34,510 nucleotides of DNA from Verrucomicrobiales bacterium (GTDB lineage Bacteria; Verrucomicrobiota; Verrucomicrobiia; Verrucomicrobiales; Verrucomicrobiaceae). The notes under the pieces were generated by a model. That model was not told the DNA's origin. It saw nothing but the letters and a program-made list of their open reading frames with translations, and did not search any database. Positions within the stretch are counted from its first letter, which is position 1; each line of letters begins with the position of its first letter. This document shows positions 15,505 through 23,891 of this stretch, piece by piece. The DNA is taken from positions 1 through 34,510 of the forward strand of contig JAGRPD010000358.1 in the NCBI GenBank assembly GCA_020439875.1, in the 5' to 3' direction. The translations under genes were made by a program, and so were the position numbers.

Positions 15505-17022
15505 ATGCTCAAAACCCATGCAATAAGCCGTCGAGTATTGCGGACTTTAGGCGGTGCCCTATTTGACGCACTCGCCGTTGTTTTCGTTTACGTGCTCGCC
15601 ATGATGGTTCGGTTTGGCGAACCATGGAATGGCATGGTCACTCGGTATTGGCCAGCGGTTTTGGTGGGGGCGATCGCTGCTCCTAGCGTGTTTTATGTTG
15701 GAGGAATGTATGGCGGTATTGGTCAGAAGACTCAAGGTGATTGGGTTTGGAGATTGCGTTTGATCTTGTCTAGCTTGGTGGTCACGACGGCAGTGATTTT
15801 GACGATTGGGTCACTGGATTTCTCCTCTCGAGTCGGTCGCGGAGTGCTTGGCCTCGCAACGCTGCTACTGGCGATTGTTTGGCTGTCGAGGCACCTTTAT
15901 TGGTCGGCCCGAAAGAGGGAAAAGACTCCGACTAGTGCGGTGTGTTTGGTTTCTTCCAGTAAAGATGAACAAGCTGCTACCTTAATGGCCCGGCAAATGG
16001 CGGGAGTGATCGTGAGGGGCGTATTGGGCGTCAATGGTTATCAGCCTTGCGGTGACTTAAAATCTCTAGGCGATGTCGGCAGTTTTGATGACCGGGAAGA
16101 GACCGGTACGCCTGATCTGATCTTGGTGAGGGAAAACCATCTGGTGGACCCTAATCTCACAGCACTTTTGAGGCGATGGCGTTTTGCGGGGGTGGAGATC
16201 GCTGCCTTGGCGGATGTGTATGAAAATGCGTTCCAAGCAGTACCGCTGGGGCTGGTCTCGGAAAGCTGGTTGTTCCGAGCGACGAGCCAGACGGGAATTG
16301 GGTACGTTCGTAAGGTTAAAAGACTCTATGATCTGGCAGTCGCCACGATTCTTCTTCTCGTGCTGGGACCATTGGCGCTCTTGGCTTTGGGATTGGTGAA
16401 AATTTTTTCACCCGGTCCGGCTCTGTTTCGCCAGGTGCGCCTGGGGCGACTGGGGCGGGAATTTGAGGTGTTGAAAATCCGCACGATGCATTTGAATGCG
16501 GAGGAGGAAGGACCGATGTGGTCGGCGGGGAAAAACGACGCAAGGTGCTATCCGTTGGGCAATTGGCTGCGGAAGTTCCGGATTGATGAGATTCCTCAGT
16601 TGATCAATATCCTCAAGGGAGAAATGTCCTTCGTGGGGCCAAGACCGGAACGTCCTGAGTTTTTTGACATGCTGGAAGCCGAGATCCCGCACTATCGAGA
16701 AAGGCTTTTGATGCAGCCCGGTCTCACTGGTTGGGCTCAGGTGAGTTATCCCTACGGCAGTTCGGTTGATGATGCGTGGCGGAAGCACGAATATGATCTC
16801 TACTACTTCAAGCACATGAGTTTGCTTTTGGATTGTGTGGTGCTGGTGCGGACCGTGCGGACGATTCTGTCTGGGGGAGTGCGAGAACCGGAATTGGTTT
16901 CCGAAGCGATGAGTGATTGGCGAAGGATGGCACGGGAAAACATGCAAGAGCGCCGTAGCAGGGTGGAAGCGGTCTCTTCCACAACCGGTGGCCAAGTGGA
17001 GCGGATTTCCAAAGCGGTTTGA
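15505..17022 (+). CDS. Polyprenyl-phosphate sugar-1-phosphate transferase (WbaP/EpsB-like initiating enzyme)
   Basis: This 505-residue inner-membrane enzyme starts a repeat unit by moving a sugar-1-phosphate from a nucleotide sugar to undecaprenyl phosphate. It has the full-length architecture: four or five N-terminal membrane helices (to about residue 135), a soluble CoA-binding-like middle (about 145-265), one re-entrant/membrane helix (RLYDLAVATILLLVLGPLAL), then the PHPT catalytic domain with FRQVRLGRLGREFEVLKIRTM, RKFRIDEIPQLINILKG, MSFVGPRPERPEF and QPGLTGWAQVSYPYG. The last stretch closely resembles the transferases linked to exosortase-type exopolysaccharide loci, though no exosortase is visible here. 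ATG 15505 is chosen over a TTG at 15430. The methyltransferase gene begins 10 bp downstream. Sugar specificity cannot be read. Confidence 0.94.
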   Translation: MLKTHAISRRVLRTLGGALFDALAVVFVYVLAMMVRFGEPWNGMVTRYWPAVLVGAIAAPSVFYVGGMYGGIGQKTQGDWVWRLRLILSSLVVTTAVILTIGSLDFSSRVGRGVLGLATLLLAIVWLSRHLYWSARKREKTPTSAVCLVSSSKDEQAATLMARQMAGVIVRGVLGVNGYQPCGDLKSLGDVGSFDDREETGTPDLILVRENHLVDPNLTALLRRWRFAGVEIAALADVYENAFQAVPLGLVSESWLFRATSQTGIGYVRKVKRLYDLAVATILLLVLGPLALLALGLVKIFSPGPALFRQVRLGRLGREFEVLKIRTMHLNAEEEGPMWSAGKNDARCYPLGNWLRKFRIDEIPQLINILKGEMSFVGPRPERPEFFDMLEAEIPHYRERLLMQPGLTGWAQVSYPYGSSVDDAWRKHEYDLYYFKHMSLLLDCVVLVRTVRTILSGGVREPELVSEAMSDWRRMARENMQERRSRVEAVSSTTGGQVERISKAV

Positions 17023-17032
17023 AGAATAGGCT

Positions 17033-17755
17033 ATGGAAGACGCAGAGTTTGATCACCACGCGCAACGTTACGATGAGGAGTTGGCCCAGGGACTGAGACT
17101 CACGGGCGAGGGGAAGGAGTTCTTTGCGGAGGGTCGAGTGACATGGATGAGACGACGTTGGTTGAAGGCACCATGGACAGCAAATTCGATTCTGGACTTT
17201 GGCTGCGGAACGGGCGGAAGTTGCGACCCGCTTGGGCGAGAGTTTGGAGGTTCCTACGTTGGGGTGGATCCCTCAATGGCGTCTTTGGAAGAGGCTCGCC
17301 GCCTCTACAACGGATCAGGGGCGACTTTTTTCACGGAATCCGGGAAGGTGGAGGATTCCACGATGGATCTAGCGTTCACCAATGGGGTTTTTCATCATAT
17401 CCCTCCGGATCAGCGAGCGGCTTGTCTTCGAGAAATCTGGCGAACCTTGACGCCGGGTGGCAGGTTTGCGTTCTGGGAGAACAATCGATGGAATCCCATC
17501 GTGCATTGGGTGATGGCACGGGTGCCATTTGACGCGGATGCTCAAATGTTGTTTCCGTTTCAGGCGCGGGCCATGCTCCGCGAGGCGGGCTTTGAGATTG
17601 AAGGCACGGATTTTGCGTTTGTGTTTCCTGCGGCACTCAAAGGGTTGCGCTGGTTGGAGCCGCTGCTTGCGAAACTGCCATTTGGTGGGCAGTACTTGGT
17701 GATAGCGCGGAAGCCGAAAGGAACCGCGAATTGCGATCAAAATGGAAACTGCTGA
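17033..17755 (+). CDS. Class I SAM-dependent methyltransferase
   Basis: The 240-residue cytoplasmic protein has the SAM-binding motif I LDFGCGTGG (54-62), motif II acidic residue in VGVDPSMAS (Asp79), and a motif IV-like region LAFTNGVFHHI. The fold is Methyltransf_11/25-like. It has no membrane segment apart from a mildly hydrophobic C-terminus. Placed 10 bp after the initiating sugar transferase and overlapping the GT2 gene by 14 bp, it probably methylates a sugar, or a lipid-linked intermediate, of the same glycan. An alternative is modification of the polyprenyl carrier. The leader GAAGAATAGGCT is weakly purine-rich. Confidence 0.9.
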   Translation: MEDAEFDHHAQRYDEELAQGLRLTGEGKEFFAEGRVTWMRRRWLKAPWTANSILDFGCGTGGSCDPLGREFGGSYVGVDPSMASLEEARRLYNGSGATFFTESGKVEDSTMDLAFTNGVFHHIPPDQRAACLREIWRTLTPGGRFAFWENNRWNPIVHWVMARVPFDADAQMLFPFQARAMLREAGFEIEGTDFAFVFPAALKGLRWLEPLLAKLPFGGQYLVIARKPKGTANCDQNGNC

Positions 17756-18911
17756 ACAAGAGACATCCCTGGACCTTACGTTTGTCTTTCCTTGTCTCAA
17801 CGAGGAGGAAACGTTGGCGGAATGCGTTCGGCAAGTGAAGGCGTCGCTGGATCAGTCTGGGGCAAGCTATGAGGTGATTGTAGCAGACAATGGCAGCACG
17901 GATCGATCTCGTGAGATTGCTGAAGAACTGGGATGTCGAGTGGTTCCGGTGGCGAGGCGGGGATACGGTGCGGCGTTGAATGCGGGCATCAAAGCAGCTC
18001 GAGGTCGGCTCGTAATGTTTGCGGATTCGGACATGACCTACCTTTATGAGGATGCCAACGATCTTTATCGAGCGGCGGTAAAAGACGAGGCGGACATGGC
18101 GATTGCTTCGCGAATGATCGGGAAGATCGAACCGGGAGCGATGCCGCCATTGCACCGCTACATTGGCACTCCCGTTTTGACCTGGCTGATCAACCGATTG
18201 TATGGAGGGAAGCTGACGGACTGCAATTCGGGCTTTCGGTGCGTGCGCCAGGAAGGCTATCTGAATTGGGAGGTGCGTTCGTCGGGGATGGAGTTTGCAT
18301 CAGAGTTGTTGATCAAGGCGCTCAAGTCGGGTGCGCGGACCGTGGAGATCCCGTCGGGTTTGCGCAAGGGACCGGAGCATCGCGTGGCGCATTTGAGAAC
18401 ATGGCGAGACGGAATGAGGCATTTGCTTTTCATTCTTTCGGAGAAGCCCTCGTTGTTTGAATGGTTGGGGCTTGTCTTGGCGGTGCCGACTTCGTTGCTG
18501 CAAGTCCTGGCCGTTTTGGTCGGGCCGATTTCGGTCGGGCCGTTTAGCATTTTTGATCTGCACACTCAGGCGCTGCTGCTTCTGGTGTCGATCTTCGGCA
18601 TTCAATGTTACCTGCTGGGATGCAGCTTGTACCTTCGTGAAGGGGACGCGCCTCTGCCGATCACTCGCCGTTTGATTCATATGGACGAGGGCAGCCTGTT
18701 CTTTTTGCTGCTAGGAGTTTTGCTGGGCGCGGGGGTGTTGGCGGCGATGTTGGTCATCGCGTGGGCAAAGGCAGGATTCAGTGGGCTGCATCACACCAAT
18801 CAGCTTCTTGCTGCGGTGCATCTTCTGGGAGGGGGAGGGATGATGGCGGCGGGTTTGTTGTCCGTTCACATGCTGAAGCGGCGTTCCAATTGGGAGGTTG
18901 GTGGGCCGTGA
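17742..18911 (+). CDS. Membrane glycosyltransferase family 2 (DPM1/GtrB-like)
   Basis: The 389-residue protein has an N-terminal GT-A domain, VFPCLNEEETLAECV, with the nucleotide-binding ADNGSTD (48-54), the metal-binding DSD (95-97) within VMFADSDMTYLY, and the acceptor motif DCNSGFRCVRQEGY typical of dolichol/undecaprenyl-phosphate sugar transferases. The C-terminal part (from about 236) has four membrane helices. It likely moves a hexose to undecaprenyl phosphate for use by a membrane transferase, or adds a sugar to the lipid-linked unit. It overlaps the methyltransferase by 14 bp, and its stop overlaps the GTG of the next gene (GTGA), showing tight translational coupling. Family certain, donor unknown. 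Confidence 0.93.
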   Translation: METAEQETSLDLTFVFPCLNEEETLAECVRQVKASLDQSGASYEVIVADNGSTDRSREIAEELGCRVVPVARRGYGAALNAGIKAARGRLVMFADSDMTYLYEDANDLYRAAVKDEADMAIASRMIGKIEPGAMPPLHRYIGTPVLTWLINRLYGGKLTDCNSGFRCVRQEGYLNWEVRSSGMEFASELLIKALKSGARTVEIPSGLRKGPEHRVAHLRTWRDGMRHLLFILSEKPSLFEWLGLVLAVPTSLLQVLAVLVGPISVGPFSIFDLHTQALLLLVSIFGIQCYLLGCSLYLREGDAPLPITRRLIHMDEGSLFFLLLGVLLGAGVLAAMLVIAWAKAGFSGLHHTNQLLAAVHLLGGGGMMAAGLLSVHMLKRRSNWEVGGP

Positions 18912-20062
18912 GCTTGAGAGGATCCAAGTGGGCTCTGATGCTGATTTTGGTGTTGGGGTTGGGAGGGAAGACGCTGAGGGCGGACCTGGCGGAGCGTCCA
19001 AAGCTGCAGATCATCAATGGAAGCCCGCAGGTGATCGATGTTTTTTGGATCCGACCCGATGGGGAGCGTGTGAAAAATGGGGTGGTGAAGCCAGGTGAAG
19101 ACACGGTGATTGGCACGACGCTGGGTCACCAGTTTCTGATGGTGGGACGCGACGATCAGAAGGAGGAGCGGGTGACGGCTGAGGTGAAGGTGCAAGCTTT
19201 TCGATATGGGGGCATTCCCGGTTTTTACACCCAGCGATTGGATGTGGGGGGATTCCCGGTGGTGGCATCGGAAAAGGTGAATCCGTATGCACTGAAAGAG
19301 GCGGCGTATTTGATCGACCTCATGCTGGCGCAGCGACCGGACGTGCGGCGAGCGATGGTTCTGAGTGGGGCGCGCTTGTGCGTGTTGGCGCATGATGAAT
19401 TCACTACCGATCAACCGGAGTGGCAATGGATGGCGCGTGGGCCGGTGCCGGGTTTCGAAGAGTTCTCAGCGCGGGATTTCCGAGATGCGCGTTCCCGCGG
19501 TATGGGAGGCAGCGCGACGGATCCGTACTGTTCTTGCGCGGAGGAGAATCTGTTGGGGTTTGAAGGAGATCCATTCCCGACGGAGTGCATTTTGATTCAC
19601 GAGCTGGCGCACAACATCCATCTGCGTGGCATGGCGAATGTGGATTCGAGTTTTGATCAGAGGGTGAAAGCGGCGTACGACGCGGCGATGAAGGCGGGGT
19701 TGTGGGCGGGAAAATATGCGTCGGTGAACCGACACGAGTACTTTGCGGAGGGGGTGCAGTCTTGGTTTGATAACAACCGAGAGAACGATCATGACCACAA
19801 CCATGTGAACACGCGGGTGGAGTTGGTGGAGTATGACCCGGGACTGGCAGCCTTGTGCCGAGAGGTGTTTGGAGACACGGAGCTGCGCTACACGAAACCT
19901 CACACGAGGTTGCGAGGTCACTTGCAGGGTTATGACCCAGAGAATGCGCCGACGTTCCGTTGGCCGAGTCGTTTGGATGAGGTTCGCAAGAGGATCAAGG
20001 AAGCGGCCCAGAAGCGTTCCGATGCGGCGCAGGCGAGTTCGCAGAAAGAGAAGAAGGAGTAG
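18908..20062 (+). CDS. Secreted protein: VHL-beta-like domain plus gluzincin-type zinc peptidase
   Basis: The 384-residue protein starts at GTG 18908, overlapping the GT2 stop and preceded by GGGAGG, a rare good Shine-Dalgarno here. The frame is open to 18761, but that part is antisense-like and lacks a signal. A signal peptide (RGSKWALMLILVLGLGG, cleavage near Ala25) is followed at about 33-80 by a stretch resembling the pVHL beta domain (INGSPQVIDVFWIRPDG, then PGEDTVIGTTLGHQFLMV). The peptidase core has HELAH (231-235) in CILIHELAHNIHLRGM and a downstream NRHEYFAEGVQSWFD, where Glu277 would be the third zinc ligand, 42 residues after the second His; this mirrors anthrax lethal factor-like gluzincins. 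A YCSC pair precedes HExxH. The C-terminus is charged and helical. No inhibitor gene is seen. Substrate unknown. Confidence 0.82.
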   Translation: MSLRGSKWALMLILVLGLGGKTLRADLAERPKLQIINGSPQVIDVFWIRPDGERVKNGVVKPGEDTVIGTTLGHQFLMVGRDDQKEERVTAEVKVQAFRYGGIPGFYTQRLDVGGFPVVASEKVNPYALKEAAYLIDLMLAQRPDVRRAMVLSGARLCVLAHDEFTTDQPEWQWMARGPVPGFEEFSARDFRDARSRGMGGSATDPYCSCAEENLLGFEGDPFPTECILIHELAHNIHLRGMANVDSSFDQRVKAAYDAAMKAGLWAGKYASVNRHEYFAEGVQSWFDNNRENDHDHNHVNTRVELVEYDPGLAALCREVFGDTELRYTKPHTRLRGHLQGYDPENAPTFRWPSRLDEVRKRIKEAAQKRSDAAQASSQKEKKE

Positions 20063-20110
20063 TGCAGGAAGCTGCAACATCCAGGGGCTCGGCACGTTCC
20101 ACCTGGACGA

Positions 20111-21667
20111 ATGAAACGTTTTCTCTTTTTGCTCTGCTTGATGGCGGTGTCGGCTCGTGCGGCGCAGGACCGACCCAACATTCTTTTCATCATCGCGGAT
20201 GATGCCTCCCGGGACAGCATGGGGGCGTATGGCAGCACCTATGTGAGCACGCCGAATTTTGATCGAATCGCCAATGAGGGAGTGCGGTTTGAGCAGGCGT
20301 ACAATTGCAATCCGAAGTGCGCGCCGGCGCGGGCGTGTCTGCTGACGGGGCGTTACTCCTGGCAGTTGGAAGAGGCCTGCAATCACAATCCGATCCTGTC
20401 CTCGAAGTGGCGTTTTTATCCGTATCTGCTGGAGGACGCGGGATACTTCATTGGCCTGACGGGCAAAGGCTGGGGTCCGGGAGACTTCGACAGTGCGACG
20501 ATGGGGAAAAACGGGGGAACTCATGCCGTCAATCCTGCGGGTTACGCGTGGGATTCCCACAAGCTGAAGCCGCCCTACTCAGGAATCGCGAGCACGGATT
20601 ACGCGGCCAATTTTGCGGAGTTTCTGGATGCACGACCCGGAGACAAGCCCTTCTGCTTTTGGTTGGGAACCAAGGAGCCCCATCGGGCCTACGAGTTGGA
20701 TAGCCACAAGAAAGAGAACCGGGATCTCTCCAAGGTCACGGTGCCTGCGTACTACCCGGACAATGAAACGATCCGGGGAGATCTGGCGGATTACGCGATC
20801 GAGGTGGAGTGGTATGACCGCCACATCGGTGGTGCGCTGAAGGCTCTGGAGGAGCGCGGGCTGTTGGAGGACACGCTGATCATTGCGACGTCGGATCACG
20901 GCATGCCGTTTCCGCGCGTGAAGGGGCAGATTTATGATGATGGCTTCCACATTCCCTTTGCGGTGCGATGGGGTGCCCGGGTGAAAGGGGGACGTGTGGT
21001 GACGGATTTTGTGACTTTCCCGGATCTGGCACCGACGCTGTTGGAGGTGGCGGGCGTGGCGAAGCATCCGCAAATGACGGGCAAAAGCTTCCTGCCACAG
21101 CTGCTTGCGGAGGGATCTGGCAGGATCGATCCTGAGCGGAATCACACGCTGCTGGGCAAGGAGCGGCATGACATTGGGCGGACGGATGGGGAGGACCTCT
21201 CGGTGGCGTATCCGGTGCGGGCTCTGCGCAATGATGCGTTCCTCTACGTGCGGAATTTCAAACCGAAGCGCTGGCCGGTGGGAGATCCTCAATACGATTA
21301 TTTGAACTGCGATGCTTCGCCGACGAAGTCCTATTTGACGGGGCTTTCGATGGGAGATGGAGACTACAAGTACTACGAGATGGCGTTTGGTCTGCGGCCG
21401 GGAGAGGAGCTTTACGACATCGACGCGGATCCCGATTGCGTGAAAAATCTGGCGGACGATCCCAACCACGCGGGGACGAAAGCGGAGATGTGGCAGCAGT
21501 TGGAGCGTGAATTAGAGTTGCAAGGGGATCCTCGCGTGCTGGGTGGAGGCGACATTTTCGATGCCTATCCGAATCATCAAGTGGAGCGTCAACAGAAGCT
21601 GTATGGCCGCCCTGACTGGAATCCGGTGACGGAGTTCGAGAAGAAATACGGGAAGAAAGGACAGTGA
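20111..21667 (+). CDS. Secreted sulfatase, sulfamidase/heparan N-sulfatase-like (CxPAR)
   Basis: The 518-residue protein has a signal peptide (MKRFLFLLCLMAVSARAA, cleavage near residue 18), the N-terminal RPNILFIIADDASRDSMGA, and the maturation motif CAPAR (70-74) with Cys70 as formylglycine precursor. The following segment and the TGKGWGPGDF strand are characteristic of the N-sulfoglucosamine sulfohydrolase-like group (S1_8). The second metal strand IIATSDHGMPFPRVKG and a C-terminal ELYDIDADPDCVKNL are present. It probably removes sulfate from a glycan. It lies 48 bp after the zinc-peptidase gene on the same strand and ends 1 bp before convergent rsuA, so it closes the polysaccharide operon. 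A 5-bp hairpin (TGCAG/CTGCA) follows the peptidase stop. Exact substrate not determinable. Confidence 0.92.
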   Translation: MKRFLFLLCLMAVSARAAQDRPNILFIIADDASRDSMGAYGSTYVSTPNFDRIANEGVRFEQAYNCNPKCAPARACLLTGRYSWQLEEACNHNPILSSKWRFYPYLLEDAGYFIGLTGKGWGPGDFDSATMGKNGGTHAVNPAGYAWDSHKLKPPYSGIASTDYAANFAEFLDARPGDKPFCFWLGTKEPHRAYELDSHKKENRDLSKVTVPAYYPDNETIRGDLADYAIEVEWYDRHIGGALKALEERGLLEDTLIIATSDHGMPFPRVKGQIYDDGFHIPFAVRWGARVKGGRVVTDFVTFPDLAPTLLEVAGVAKHPQMTGKSFLPQLLAEGSGRIDPERNHTLLGKERHDIGRTDGEDLSVAYPVRALRNDAFLYVRNFKPKRWPVGDPQYDYLNCDASPTKSYLTGLSMGDGDYKYYEMAFGLRPGEELYDIDADPDCVKNLADDPNHAGTKAEMWQQLERELELQGDPRVLGGGDIFDAYPNHQVERQQKLYGRPDWNPVTEFEKKYGKKGQ

Positions 21668-21668
21668 G

Positions 21669-22409
21669 TCAGACTTCGTCGAAGACTTCGTCAAAGACTT
21701 CGTTGAAGACTCTGCGGAGGATGCTGTCTCGTTCGGCAGGGGTGAGAGGCCGCCAGTGACCGGGCGGCAGATCGTGCGGTAACTGGATGGGGCCGATGGC
21801 TTCCCGGTGCAGGGCTGTGACGCGGTTCTGGACGCGGTGGAACATGCGCTTGATCTGGTGGTAGCGACCCTCGCTCAAGGTGAGGCGGGCGTGATGGGAA
21901 TCGAGCAGGGTGAGTTCGGCGGGTTGGGTGGTGATGTTTTCCGTGGCGAAATAGAATCCCCGGGCAAAGTCTCGGACGATGGCGGGATCCATGGGATCTC
22001 GGGTTTGCACGAGGTAGGTTTTGGTGATGCCGAAGGCTTTTTCGGTGATGCGTTTCGACCATGCGCCGTCGTTGGTGAGGAGCATGAGACCGGTGGTGGA
22101 GCGGTCGAGCCGCCCGGCGAGGTGCAGGGTTTCGCGATCGGGATCGTCGATGAGGTCAATGACGGTGCGGTGAGCTGGGTCGTGCGTGGCGCTGACGATG
22201 CCGGATGGCTTGTGCAGCATGAGGTAGAGGGCGCGGCAGCCGGTTTGTAGGACCTCGCCATCGAGGCGGACGTGATCGAAGCGCGTGACTTCCCGGTTGG
22301 CTTCGGTGACGACGGCGTCGTTGAGGGTGACGCGGCCACCGGCCAGCGCGCGGGAGGCGGCCTGGCTGCCGAGGGAGCGATGTTTGGCGAGGAGGCGGAC
22401 CAGTTTCAC
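21669..22409 (-). CDS. rsuA: 16S rRNA pseudouridine synthase, RsuA family
   Basis: This 246-residue rRNA-modifying enzyme of the RsuA/RluB/E/F family normally makes pseudouridine 516 of 16S rRNA. It has an N-terminal S4 RNA-binding domain (about 1-50: LAKHRSLGSQAASRALAGG) and the catalytic domain with GRLDRSTTGLMLLTNDG, where Asp102 is the nucleophile, and KPSGIVSATHD. The EGRYHQIKRMF motif of the RsuA family is present. The C-terminus is extended by the repeated tetrapeptide Phe-Asp-Glu-Val, encoded by a 12-bp tandem repeat. It lies 24 bp downstream of the sulfatase on the same strand. The leader is pyrimidine-rich with no Shine-Dalgarno. RluF-type specificity cannot be excluded. Confidence 0.92.
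   Translation of the reverse strand: MKLVRLLAKHRSLGSQAASRALAGGRVTLNDAVVTEANREVTRFDHVRLDGEVLQTGCRALYLMLHKPSGIVSATHDPAHRTVIDLIDDPDRETLHLAGRLDRSTTGLMLLTNDGAWSKRITEKAFGITKTYLVQTRDPMDPAIVRDFARGFYFATENITTQPAELTLLDSHHARLTLSEGRYHQIKRMFHRVQNRVTALHREAIGPIQLPHDLPPGHWRPLTPAERDSILRRVFNEVFDEVFDEV
21671..21706. repeat. rsuA: 12-bp tandem repeat (three units) in the rsuA 3' end
   Basis: Three near-identical 12-bp units beginning AGACTTCGT (21671-21682, 21683-21694, 21695-21706) differ at one or two positions, and a degenerate fourth start follows. The repeats are in frame on the minus strand and encode a repeated FDEV-like unit at the C-terminus. Copy number could vary by slippage. Confidence 0.8.
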
Positions 22410-22433
22410 GAGAGGGTCGTGAGAGGCCGGAGA

Positions 22434-23891
22434 TCAGTCGCCATCGGGTCGCCAAGGCATGGGACCATCGGGGGATTTGGGATCGAGAAAGCGGGCATCG
22501 ACCTGACGGTACCAGGCGTGAAGTTTGGCGCGCAGGTCTTTGACGCGGTTGGGTTCGGCGTAGGAGAGATCGTTTTTCTCGCCGACATCGTCTTTGAGGT
22601 TGTAAAGCTGAACGCGGCCGTCTTCGAAGCGCTCGAAGAGCTTCCAGTCGCCCATGCGGATGGCTCCACCGGGGATGCCGCCTTGATTGGAGTAGTGGGG
22701 GTAGTGCCAGTAGAGGGCCTCGCGATCGAGTGAGGTGCCGCCTTGGAGCAGCGGCACGAGACTGACGCCGTCGAGGTGTTGGGCGGGTTTGAGCGGCTGA
22801 TCGCAAAGAGCGAGCAGGGTGGGATAGAAGTCGGTGCTGATGACGGGCACGTCGCAGGTGGAGCCGGGCTGGGTGACGCCGGGTGCGCGGATGATGAAGG
22901 GCTCCCGGATGCCGCCTTCATAGACCCAACCTTTACCGGTGCGGAAGGGCAGGTTGCTGGTGGGAGAGCCCTCGGAGGTGGAGAGGCCGCCGTTGTCACT
23001 CATGAAGCAGACGACCGTCTCTTGGGTGAGGCCGGCGGCATCGATGGCGTCCAGCACCTTGCCGACGGCAGTGTCCATGGACTCGACCATGGCTGCATAG
23101 ACGGCGTGGCGTTGGAGGATGCGGACTTGGCGGGGTTCTTTGACATCGGGCAGGACCTGCTCTTCGGGGGCAAATTCGGGTTGCTTGTCGAGGCCGAGAC
23201 GGCGGGCTTTTTCTTCGTATTTTTTGACCAATTCTGGTGGAGCCACGAGGGGCGTGTGGACGGAGTAAAAAGCGAGGAAGGCGAAGAAGGGTTGGGTTTT
23301 GTGGGCCTGAATGAAGTCGGCCGTTTCGCGGGCGAGCCGCATGGGTAGGTGCTCCCCTTTGGGTCCGTCTTCGAGCCGAGGATTGCCGTAGGGCACGAAA
23401 TACTTGCCGGGGCCGTAGGGACCGCCGCGGGAGAAGCCGCCTTTGTTGACGTCGTAACCCTGGTGCTCAGGCCAAAACTCTTCGGTGGGGCCGAGATGCC
23501 ATTTGCCGGCGAAGAAGGTGCTGTAACCACCTTCCTTGAAGGCTTCGGCGACGGTGACTTCTTCGAGCGGCATGACATCTTGCAGCGGCGCGGGTTTGAA
23601 CTTCCCCTCGCGTTCTCCAGAGAAGAAATTGGTGGCCATGACGCGGGTGGGATATTTGCCGGTCTGGATGCTGTAGCGGGTGGGGGAGCAGACGGGATTG
23701 GCGGCATAGCCGTTGGTGAACATCATGCCCGAGGCGGCGAGGCGTTGGATGTTGGGCGTCTCGTAAAAGGTGTCTGGATTGTAGGGAGAGACGTCCATGC
23801 GGCCGAGGTCATCGACGAGGAAAAACACCACGTTTTTGGCGGAGGCGGTGAGGGTGAGGGTCGAGAGGAGGAGGCAAACGAGGAGGCGCAT
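22434..23891 (-). CDS. Secreted arylsulfatase-type sulfatase (CxPTR)
   Basis: The 485-residue protein from ATG 23891 has a signal peptide (MRLLVCLLLSTLTLTASA) followed immediately by VVFFLVDDLGRMDVS, the metal-binding start of the domain. The maturation motif is CSPTR (68-72). Other landmarks are FAGKWHLGP, VVCFMSDNGGLSTSEG (second metal strand), TGKGWVYEGGIREPF and the C-terminal RMGDWKLFERFEDGRVQLYNL. These features fit the broad arylsulfatase A-like (S1_16) group common in marine and freshwater verrucomicrobia and planctomycetes. The frame runs upstream to 24065 but then overlaps the start of the divergent transporter and lacks a signal, so ATG 23891 is preferred. The leader GCCTCCTTC is pyrimidine-rich. 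It is followed by rsuA 24 bp downstream. Confidence 0.93.
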   Translation of the reverse strand: MRLLVCLLLSTLTLTASAKNVVFFLVDDLGRMDVSPYNPDTFYETPNIQRLAASGMMFTNGYAANPVCSPTRYSIQTGKYPTRVMATNFFSGEREGKFKPAPLQDVMPLEEVTVAEAFKEGGYSTFFAGKWHLGPTEEFWPEHQGYDVNKGGFSRGGPYGPGKYFVPYGNPRLEDGPKGEHLPMRLARETADFIQAHKTQPFFAFLAFYSVHTPLVAPPELVKKYEEKARRLGLDKQPEFAPEEQVLPDVKEPRQVRILQRHAVYAAMVESMDTAVGKVLDAIDAAGLTQETVVCFMSDNGGLSTSEGSPTSNLPFRTGKGWVYEGGIREPFIIRAPGVTQPGSTCDVPVISTDFYPTLLALCDQPLKPAQHLDGVSLVPLLQGGTSLDREALYWHYPHYSNQGGIPGGAIRMGDWKLFERFEDGRVQLYNLKDDVGEKNDLSYAEPNRVKDLRAKLHAWYRQVDARFLDPKSPDGPMPWRPDGD

